From the NCBI GenBank assembly GCA_005882215.1, contig VBCK01000117.1:35331-99330 (forward strand): a stretch of DNA of 64,000 bases, written 5' to 3'. Below are positions 54,685-62,237 of the stretch, in pieces (positions within the stretch are counted from its first letter, which is position 1; each line of letters begins with the position of its first letter). The stretch is from Betaproteobacteria bacterium. GTDB taxonomy: Bacteria; Pseudomonadota; Gammaproteobacteria; Burkholderiales; Burkholderiaceae_F. The position numbers and the translations under genes are program-made. The notes under the pieces are model-generated. The model was given only the letters and a program-made list of their open reading frames with translations, was not told where the DNA came from and did no database searches.

Positions 54685-57600
54685 ATGACCATGAACGCTG
54701 AATCGCGAAATGTGGCTCGTTGGTCCGGGTTGCCCGGGTTACTCACCCGCGGCGGCGGCGTCCGACCGGCGAGCCTGCTGGTGGTCGCTGTGCTGACGCT
54801 GCTGGGCGCGCTCGCGCAAACCGCCCTTGCGGAGCAGGTCGACTACAGCAAGTTCGACCACATGACCACCGGATTCCCGCTCGACGGACAGCACCTGAAC
54901 CTGCGCTGCGAGCAGTGCCACAACAACATCAATGCGGTCGGCAAGGGCCCGAATCACGTGGTAACCAGCGCCCCGTGCGACCAGTGCCACACGACGGTCT
55001 CGTTCGCGGGGGGGTTTGCCGCCTTTCCGCCCGGCCACATTCCCACGACGCAGGCTTGTGCGCTCTGCCACGCGGCCGGCTACAGCATGCAGCTGACGCA
55101 GATGGTCCACACGGGCATTTCGGGCGGGTGCACGACCTGCCACGCCGCCGATGCCCCGGCGACGGCGCCGATCACGTTCACGATGCAGGCGGTTCAGACA
55201 TGGCCTGCGCCGCCGCTGACGGTGCAGCTGACCCCGACCTCGCAGAACTACCATCTGCCCGCGACATCAACGCTCTCGCATTTCACGATCAACGAATCGT
55301 GCGACGTGTGCCACGCAACCCCCGTGACCCCGATGGCTCCGACCGCGCAGGCCGCCGGTTTTGCGGCTGGCAAGATGACCCACACCGGCATCACCGGCGG
55401 ATGCGCGAACTGTCACGCCGACGGCCAGGGACCCTTCGTCGGGGTCACGGGGCTGGTACTCGAGAGCACCAAGGGCTCTCACATGCCGATCAACGGCACC
55501 GGGTGCGAGAACTGCCACAAGTCGACCACGACGCCGGGCGGCTTTGCCGGCACCACGATGGTTCATACGGGACTGAACGGCCTGTCGAACTGCGCCAGCT
55601 GCCACGAGAACAACGCGGCCGATCTCGCCTACTTCGGTCTGGTCGGAAAACTGGTGTTGCGGCCGGTTGCCTCCGGCACCGCGACCCCCGTCGTCGCGGT
55701 CGACCCCAACCACCCGAGCACCGGCGATTGCTCGCAATGCCATGCCTCGACGACCAGCTTCATTGCGAACATCGCGACGCCGCCGAATCACATTCCGGTG
55801 GGCGCGGCCGCGTGCACGAATTGCCACACGGGCACGGGCGCTCCGTATGCGCCGGCCAATACGGTGATGAACCACACCGGTTTCACCGCGAGCTGTAACG
55901 GCTGCCACGCGGCCGGCAAGAGCTTCTACGGCACGGCGCAGACGGAGGCCGGTGGCCAGCCGATGCAGCCGCCGAACATCGGCGCAGCGGGAGGCCACGT
56001 TCCGATCGGATCGGCCGATTGCGTCGGCTGCCACAGTGCGAGCTCGAACTTGGCAGGCGGCTTCAAGTTCACTGCGACCCAGACGCTGGCGGTGAGCGGT
56101 CTGGCGCCCGGTCACGCCGCGGTGTCCTCTCAGACCTGCTCGAGCTGCCATTCCGCCGGCACCGGCGGGGATGTCACCTGGCTGGGGACCATCGCCAAGG
56201 GCCCGCCGGGCGCGGTCGGAGCGACGGGAGCATCGAACCACATCGCGATGGGCAGTGGCGATTGCAAGACCTGCCACGGCTCCACTTTTGCCGTCGGCGC
56301 GTTCAAGATCGGGACGACGCCGGTGCTGGGAGCGGCCGGCCACGCGGCGGTTTCCAGCCAGACCTGCGACAGTTGCCACGCGACCACGAACACGATGTGG
56401 TTCGGCGCGACGACCGTCACGTCGGCCGCGAACCACATCACGACGAATGCCGGGTCGGTCTGCAGCGGCTGCCACGCGTCGAACTTCGTCACGGGCGGCT
56501 TCAAGATCAGCACCTCGCCCGTGATGAGCGCGGCCAGCCATTCGTATGTTTCGACCACCTGCAACAGCTGCCACGAGAACAATTCGACCGATCTGAACTT
56601 CCAGGGCGTCGCCAACAACATCTTCGTGCGCCCGGGCGCGGCGCCGGTTGGCTTGAGTCCTGCGGACGCGGCCCACGCCGTCGCCCCGCTTGCCTCGCCC
56701 AACGACTGTACGAACTGCCACAACACGACCCCGCCGTTCAACGGCAATAACCTGCCCAACAACCACGTTCCGCTGCCGTCGGCGCAGCCGGCCTGCACGG
56801 TGTGCCACGCCGCAGGGCAACCCAAGAACCCGTCGACATCGAAGATGGTCCACTCGTCAGTGGCTTCGGAGGCCTGCAGCGCGTGCCATGGCCCGGGCAA
56901 AGGCCCATTCTCGGGCACCAGCCAGGGCATTGGCGGGCAGCCGAAGCAGCAGCCAGGCACGGTCGGTACCCCGGGTGCAGGCAACCACATCCCGGTCTCT
57001 TCGGCGGAGTGCAATGCGTGCCACGCGACCGCCGACGCGATGACGGGCACCGGCTTCCATATCAGCACCACGCCGGCGCTGTCGGCGGCGGGCCACACGG
57101 CCGTGTCGTCGTTGACCTGCCAGACCTGCCACAACTCGGGCATGGCGTGGTTCGGGGTGACGATCGTGGTGCCGCCAGGGACGGTGGGTACCACCGGGGC
57201 GGCCAACCACATCGCGCTCGGCACCGGCGGCTGCAACACCTGCCACGCGTCGAATTTCACGACGGGCGGGTTCAAGATCACCTCAGCACCGTCTCTGTCG
57301 GCCGCCGGTCACGCGGCCGTGTCGGGCCAGAGCTGTGACAGCTGCCACGCAGCGGCCAGCAAGACCTGGTACGGCGTGACGACGGTCGCGCCGGCGTCCA
57401 ACCATATTCCGACCGCCAGCGCGGTGTGTTCGGCCTGCCACGCGTCGAACTTCGTCACGGGCGGCTTCAAGATCGCGAGCTCGCCGGTGCTGTCGGTGGC
57501 CGGCCACGCGGCGGTCTCGAGTCTGGCGTGCGGCCCGTCCTGCCACGACAACACTTCGACCCACCTGAGCTTCCAGGGCGTGGCCACCAACATCTACGTG

Positions 57601-58839
57601 CGTCCGGGCGCGCTGGCGGTTGGCTTGAGTCCGGTGGACGTGGCCCATGCGGTGGCCACCCTGCTGACGAGCGATTGTTCGGCGTGCCATACGACTACGC
57701 CGCCGTTCCAGGGCAGCGCCAGCTCCGAGCCGTCCAATCACATTCCGAGCAGCAAGGCCTGCGCCAACTGCCACACGGGGTACACGCCGGCCACCACCAA
57801 GATGAACCACGCCGACTCGGGCGTGGGCACGGCGGGCACTCCGGTGGCCTGCGCCACCTGCCACGGCTACGGAGTCGGGCCGTTCTTCGGGACGGCGCAA
57901 GGGCAGGCCGGAGGCCAGCCGCTGCAGCCGCCGGGACCCGTGGGTACGACCGGCCAGCACGTGCCATTCAACAATGTCGCGTGCAACATGTGCCACACCT
58001 CCACCACGGTGCCGGGCGGCTTCAAGGGCACGACGGTGCCGCACACCAACGGGCCGTTCATGACCTGGACGAGAGGAAAGGGGACGCCCAACAGCGGGAA
58101 CTCCACGCCGAAGTGCAATCTCTGCCACGCCCCGGCCGGACAGAAGTGGTTCGGGACCAGTCAAGGTACCAAGACCGAGGGCTCGCACGAGAACAGCACC
58201 CCCGCCTCGGACTGCATCGACTGCCACAGCCCGACCGGCGGCTTTGCAGCCGCGGCAGCAGCGGCGGCCAAGGCCAAGCCGCGGCCGACCACTGGTGTTC
58301 CGGTGCGTCCGACGGGCAGGCCATCGGCTTTGGGCCCGACGAACCCGCGGGCGACAGCCGGCACCAACCCATTGCCATTGCCATCGCCGGGGAGCGGGCC
58401 GTTCTCGCACGCCGGCGTCCTGCCGGGAAGCTGCGCGAGCTGCCACCGGCCGGGCGGCAGCGCCACCGCGAAGCCGAGTAACCACTTGCCGACCACGCTG
58501 TTGTGCGATGCCTGCCACCGCACCACGGCCTGGAAACCGGCGACGTTCTTGCACGCGGGCGTCGGGCCGGGACACTGCGCCGATTGCCACGCGGGCAGCG
58601 GCACCGGGGCCACGCGGAAGCCGGCCGCGCACTTCGTGACGGCGCGCTCGTGTGATGTGTGCCATCACAGCACCAGCACTTGGCTGCCGGTGATGTACGA
58701 CCACTTGAGCCCGCGGTACCGGCCGCAAACGGGTATCGTACGATGCATCGACTGCCACACGACCAACACCGAGATGGTCGTGAGGGGGCCGGTGAAGCCG
58801 GCACGCAGGGCACTGCCGGGCGGAGCGGTCCGCCCGTAG
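54685..58839 (+). CDS. Giant multihaem cytochrome c, 37 haem-binding sites
   Basis: The 1384-residue precursor has a signal (RPASLLVVAVLTLLGALAQTALAEQ). Manual count gives 36 CXXCH motifs plus one CX3CH (CGPSCH at about 57530-57547), so up to 37 haems. It opens with DYSKFDHMTTGFPLDGQHLNLRCEQCH, homologous to the repeat unit of the 24-haem protein. It then contains degenerate repeats of about 50-100 residues with phrases such as NHIPxxxxxCxxCHASNFVTGGFK, AxGHAAVSSxTCxSCH and GTAQxxAGGQPxQPPG, spaced by Gly/Thr-rich linkers. The last part is Pro-rich (AAAAAAKAKPRPTTG) followed by five haem sites ending CIDCHTTNTEM. The lack of a lipobox suggests a periplasmic or secreted protein. ATG 54685 is chosen; TTG 54670 would add five residues. 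Function inferred: extracellular or trans-envelope electron conduction. Confidence 0.92.
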   Translation: MTMNAESRNVARWSGLPGLLTRGGGVRPASLLVVAVLTLLGALAQTALAEQVDYSKFDHMTTGFPLDGQHLNLRCEQCHNNINAVGKGPNHVVTSAPCDQCHTTVSFAGGFAAFPPGHIPTTQACALCHAAGYSMQLTQMVHTGISGGCTTCHAADAPATAPITFTMQAVQTWPAPPLTVQLTPTSQNYHLPATSTLSHFTINESCDVCHATPVTPMAPTAQAAGFAAGKMTHTGITGGCANCHADGQGPFVGVTGLVLESTKGSHMPINGTGCENCHKSTTTPGGFAGTTMVHTGLNGLSNCASCHENNAADLAYFGLVGKLVLRPVASGTATPVVAVDPNHPSTGDCSQCHASTTSFIANIATPPNHIPVGAAACTNCHTGTGAPYAPANTVMNHTGFTASCNGCHAAGKSFYGTAQTEAGGQPMQPPNIGAAGGHVPIGSADCVGCHSASSNLAGGFKFTATQTLAVSGLAPGHAAVSSQTCSSCHSAGTGGDVTWLGTIAKGPPGAVGATGASNHIAMGSGDCKTCHGSTFAVGAFKIGTTPVLGAAGHAAVSSQTCDSCHATTNTMWFGATTVTSAANHITTNAGSVCSGCHASNFVTGGFKISTSPVMSAASHSYVSTTCNSCHENNSTDLNFQGVANNIFVRPGAAPVGLSPADAAHAVAPLASPNDCTNCHNTTPPFNGNNLPNNHVPLPSAQPACTVCHAAGQPKNPSTSKMVHSSVASEACSACHGPGKGPFSGTSQGIGGQPKQQPGTVGTPGAGNHIPVSSAECNACHATADAMTGTGFHISTTPALSAAGHTAVSSLTCQTCHNSGMAWFGVTIVVPPGTVGTTGAANHIALGTGGCNTCHASNFTTGGFKITSAPSLSAAGHAAVSGQSCDSCHAAASKTWYGVTTVAPASNHIPTASAVCSACHASNFVTGGFKIASSPVLSVAGHAAVSSLACGPSCHDNTSTHLSFQGVATNIYVRPGALAVGLSPVDVAHAVATLLTSDCSACHTTTPPFQGSASSEPSNHIPSSKACANCHTGYTPATTKMNHADSGVGTAGTPVACATCHGYGVGPFFGTAQGQAGGQPLQPPGPVGTTGQHVPFNNVACNMCHTSTTVPGGFKGTTVPHTNGPFMTWTRGKGTPNSGNSTPKCNLCHAPAGQKWFGTSQGTKTEGSHENSTPASDCIDCHSPTGGFAAAAAAAAKAKPRPTTGVPVRPTGRPSALGPTNPRATAGTNPLPLPSPGSGPFSHAGVLPGSCASCHRPGGSATAKPSNHLPTTLLCDACHRTTAWKPATFLHAGVGPGHCADCHAGSGTGATRKPAAHFVTARSCDVCHHSTSTWLPVMYDHLSPRYRPQTGIVRCIDCHTTNTEMVVRGPVKPARRALPGGAVRP

Positions 58840-58979
58840 GCGGGTCAGGATACGATTTGACGGTCGTTAGTGCGGCCTCGATCGGCGGGTACGACCCGCT
58901 GCTCGAGGCCGCGGTCTGCTCGCGGTTCAAGGGAGGTTGAGCGGTGGGCGGGCAAGAACAAGACAATTGAAAGCCCGAG

Positions 58980-61580
58980 ATGACAGGTCCGAACCGCCCA
59001 ACCCGACCGGGTATGCGATGGGGATCGGCGCGCCTGCGCGTGCCGCTGCTTGGCGTGCTGTGCTGGCTTGCGGCGGTCACGCCGGCGCTTGCCACGATAC
59101 TGGATGAGCCCGAAAGCCTGACCGAGGGATCGGATGCGGTGGTGCGCGTGCATTTCGACGTGCGCATCCAGTATCAGCGGCATGCACCGACCGGCTCGGC
59201 TGACCTGGTCGAGGTGTTCTTCCAGATCATTGGAACGAACCTGACGCTGAGTCCCGGCGTCGAGGAGGTGGTGAGGACGCCTGAGCACGGCCGGATTCCG
59301 GCGGTCACGATCAGCTATCCGATCCAGCCGCAGCCCGGCAACGTCGGGCCGATCAAGAAAATCATCCTGCGCTTCTCGCGCAAGGTGACGTTCAGAGTCC
59401 GCGGCGGGCCGACCGATCAGAGCATCGACGTGGTGTTTCCAGGGCTGGCAGGCGTCGCCCCGCCGGTGTCGGGCGCCGCGGGTGCCGTCGAGAAGGACCG
59501 CTATGCGATTACGCTGCAGACGGTTCCGCTGGACAAGCAGAACGATCTGCGGCCGGTGCCCGGGCGCTTCCAGGACTACACGGTCTTTACCACGCGCGGC
59601 TGGCGCGCCGGCACCGCAGTTGTCGAGCTGGATCTGGGCTATTTCGACACCAAGGCCGAGGCCGACAAGATCCGCCAGTCGGCGCTGCGCGAATTTCCCG
59701 AGGCCACGGTGTTCGATGTGATCGAACGCAAGGAACAGAATCTGACCAAGGCGGCCGAGGCGCCTCCGGCGCCGCCACCCGCTGCACCGGCCGCTCCGCC
59801 TGCACCGGTGCCGCCGCTGCCTGCGCCGCCGCCCGAAGCGGTGGCGCCAATAACCGAGGCCGCACCGCCGGCACCCGAGGCGCCCGACACCGAGATCGAC
59901 AAGCAGGCGCGCGCGCTGCTGGATCGGGCCAGGGCAGCGCTGGCAGGGGGCAGGAACGAGGAGGCGATCAGCCTGCTGAACCAGCTGCTGCTGCTGCCGC
60001 CGAACAAGTTTTCGCAGGACGCCCAGGAGCTGATCGGCGTGGCGCGCGAGCGGGCCGGTCAGAGCGAGCTGGCCCGCAAGGAGTACGAGCTGTACCTGAA
60101 GCTGTTCCCGCGCGGCGAGGGCGCCACCCGCGTTCAGCAGCGTTTGGCGAGCCTGGCGCCGCCGCCTGCCCAGGTGTCGTCGGAGGCCACCACCGGGCCT
60201 ACGCCGCCGCCGCAGGGACCGAAGTACGGACTGACCGGCAGCTGGTCGCAGTACTACTACGGCGGCCAGACGCAGGTGAACACGACGTTCCTGAATACCC
60301 CGACCACGGCCAATCAGCAGACGCTGACCTCGACCACGCAGTCCTCACTGGTGAGTACGCTCAACCTGAACGCGCGTTACCAGGACGGCAGCAACGACGC
60401 GCGCCTGGTCCTGTTCGACACCGACAACAAGAGCTTCATCGGTGGTGCAGCCCCGGGCACCAACCGGCTCGACTCCGTCTACGTCGATTACCGGAACACC
60501 TCGTATGGACTCACCGCCAAGGTCGGCCGGCAGGCCGGGGTCACCGGGGGGCTGATCGGCCGCTTCGACGGCGCCATCGTCGGCTACGACCTGTCGCCGA
60601 AGTGGCGGGTGAACGTCACGGGCGGGGTCCCGGTCGACACGCTCGTGAACACGAAGCAGAACTTCGAGGGCGTCTACCTCGAGGCGCAGAACATCCTGGA
60701 CCACTGGGGCGGCGATGCGTTCTTCATGAACCAGATGGCGGACGGTTTGACCGACCGGCGCGCGATCGGCGGCGATCTGCGGTATTTCGACAACGTGCGG
60801 ACGCTGTACACATCGGTCGACTACGACGTCAGCTTCCTGGCGCTGAACGCCATCACGGTGCAGGGGACCTGGCAGCTGCCGGACCTGACGATGTTTTCGC
60901 TGCTGTTCGACGACCGTAAGGCGCCCGAGCTGCTGACCAGCAACGCGCTGATCACGACCGGCGCCACGTCGCTCACCCAGCTGCTGGACGGTCCGCCGCC
61001 GCTGAGCGAGACTCAGATCCGCGACCTGGCCAAGGCGATCACCGCCACGTCCAAGCAGTTGTCGCTGAGCGTGACGCGGCCGTTCGGATCGAAATGGCAG
61101 GGATCGGTCGACGGGCGGCTCACCAACGTCGGAGCGCTGCCCTTCCTGACCGTGCCGGTGACGGCGGCGGGGGTCGCGAACACGCTTCCGGCGCAGCCGG
61201 GCACCGGCAACGTCTGGTCGGCCGATCTGCAGGTGAACGGCACCAATCTGTACTCGCTGCGGGACATCAACTCGTTCACGTATTCGTGGCTGCACGGCCC
61301 ACAATTCACCGGCAATCAGTTCGGCTATGCCAACCTGAGCGGGCTGTTCGAGAACCGGGTCACGATCGAGCCGTCGCTGCGCTACTACAGAGAGAACGAT
61401 ACGAACGGCAACAAACTGAGTCGTATCACGCCGGCGCTGCGCGCGACCTACAAGGTGCTGAAGCACCTGACGATCGAGTCGCAGGTCCTGTACGAGCGAT
61501 CCAAGACCGAGGGTCCGACCCAGAACGACACGACCAGCAACGTCTTCTACTACGTCGGCTACCGGTACGATCTTCAATAG
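58980..61580 (+). CDS. SPOR/TPR/outer-membrane beta-barrel protein
   Basis: The 866-residue precursor has a signal (RLRVPLLGVLCWLAAVTPALA). An N-terminal Ig-like beta domain (residues about 40-150) is followed by a SPOR-like domain (LRPVPGRFQDYTVFTTRGWRAGTAVVELDLGYFDTKAEADKIRQSALREFPEATVFDV). A proline-rich linker (residues about 255-300), TPR helices (ALLDRARAALAGGRNEEAISLLNQLLLLPP; ELARKEYELYLKLFPRGEGA), and a C-terminal beta-barrel of about 420 residues (YGLTGSWSQYYYGGQTQVNTTF to YYVGYRYDLQ) follow. No haem motif is present. It is flanked by two giant cytochromes, which suggests a barrel partner that lets electrons or the cytochromes cross the outer membrane; no sequence match to MtrB is claimed. 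The start may be ATG 59013. Confidence 0.88.
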   Translation: MTGPNRPTRPGMRWGSARLRVPLLGVLCWLAAVTPALATILDEPESLTEGSDAVVRVHFDVRIQYQRHAPTGSADLVEVFFQIIGTNLTLSPGVEEVVRTPEHGRIPAVTISYPIQPQPGNVGPIKKIILRFSRKVTFRVRGGPTDQSIDVVFPGLAGVAPPVSGAAGAVEKDRYAITLQTVPLDKQNDLRPVPGRFQDYTVFTTRGWRAGTAVVELDLGYFDTKAEADKIRQSALREFPEATVFDVIERKEQNLTKAAEAPPAPPPAAPAAPPAPVPPLPAPPPEAVAPITEAAPPAPEAPDTEIDKQARALLDRARAALAGGRNEEAISLLNQLLLLPPNKFSQDAQELIGVARERAGQSELARKEYELYLKLFPRGEGATRVQQRLASLAPPPAQVSSEATTGPTPPPQGPKYGLTGSWSQYYYGGQTQVNTTFLNTPTTANQQTLTSTTQSSLVSTLNLNARYQDGSNDARLVLFDTDNKSFIGGAAPGTNRLDSVYVDYRNTSYGLTAKVGRQAGVTGGLIGRFDGAIVGYDLSPKWRVNVTGGVPVDTLVNTKQNFEGVYLEAQNILDHWGGDAFFMNQMADGLTDRRAIGGDLRYFDNVRTLYTSVDYDVSFLALNAITVQGTWQLPDLTMFSLLFDDRKAPELLTSNALITTGATSLTQLLDGPPPLSETQIRDLAKAITATSKQLSLSVTRPFGSKWQGSVDGRLTNVGALPFLTVPVTAAGVANTLPAQPGTGNVWSADLQVNGTNLYSLRDINSFTYSWLHGPQFTGNQFGYANLSGLFENRVTIEPSLRYYRENDTNGNKLSRITPALRATYKVLKHLTIESQVLYERSKTEGPTQNDTTSNVFYYVGYRYDLQ

Positions 61581-62237
61581 ACGGCGGCGCGCGCATCGGC
61601 CATACATCGTAGGCGATCGCGCCAAAGCGCGTCACGCGACTGTCCGCTGCCCAGCGCGAATTCGAGGACCGGTGATGCTGGGCGCGTGACCGACGATCGC
61701 CCATCTACGCGCGGCCTGTTCCCGTCATGTGTGTCTTGGGCGACACGGTACGCGCGACGGTCGATCGCCTATCTGCGCGCGGCCCGTTCCCGTCATTGGA
61801 GTCTCTGGCGAAGGCCGTGGGCGACCTTTTGATGGCTCATCGGCGCGCAGCCTGTTCCCGTCATTTGAGTCCACAGTACCAGGTCGTGGGCGACGCTTGA
61901 TGATCCGCGGCGTGGCGCTCGCTTCCATTATTTGAGTACGTGGTGCTATGTCGCGCGCGCCGGTCGATCACCCATCGATGTGCCAACCGCTTCCTTTACT
62001 TTACTTGAGTAACTCGTGCCGCGTAACGCGCGACGATGCTGGCCTGTTGCTGCGCGGACGCTCTCGTCTTTCCGGATGATCCGCACGCGGCCTCGTCTTT
62101 CGGGATGACTGGCAAGGTCGTGCGGGCCGACTACGCTCCGCCGCAAATTCTCTTTCCGCGTGTGGATTTGATTTGACCAGGACAGCGTTCATCAGAGACG
62201 CGCTTTCCGCGGTCCTGGCTGAACGGGCGGTGTTGCG
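61581..62237 (+). other. 657-bp non-coding region before the second giant cytochrome
   Basis: No gene is supported. It holds five 68-bp tandem repeats (61691-62033, separate entry) and then two tandem copies of a motif, CGTCTTTCCGGATGAT at 62065 and CGTCTTTCGGGATGACTGGCAAG at 62094 (the second resembles 54043). AT-rich DNA at about 62000-62015 and 62145-62175 precedes the start codon. Confidence 0.6.
61691..62033 (+). repeat. Five imperfect 68-bp tandem repeats
   Basis: The anchor GTTCCCGTCAT or a variant starts at 61718, 61786, 61854, 61921 (GCTTCCATTAT) and 61989 (GCTTCCTTTAC). That spacing is 68, 68, 67 and 68 bases. The surrounding consensus includes GATCG-CCATC-GCGCGCGGCC before and TTGAGT...GTGGGCGAC after. 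The last two copies are more diverged. Confidence 0.85.

Noticed and set aside
61691..62033. Repeat array considered as CRISPR
   Set aside because: Repeats are 68 bp, imperfect and contiguous, with no unique spacers and no cas genes.
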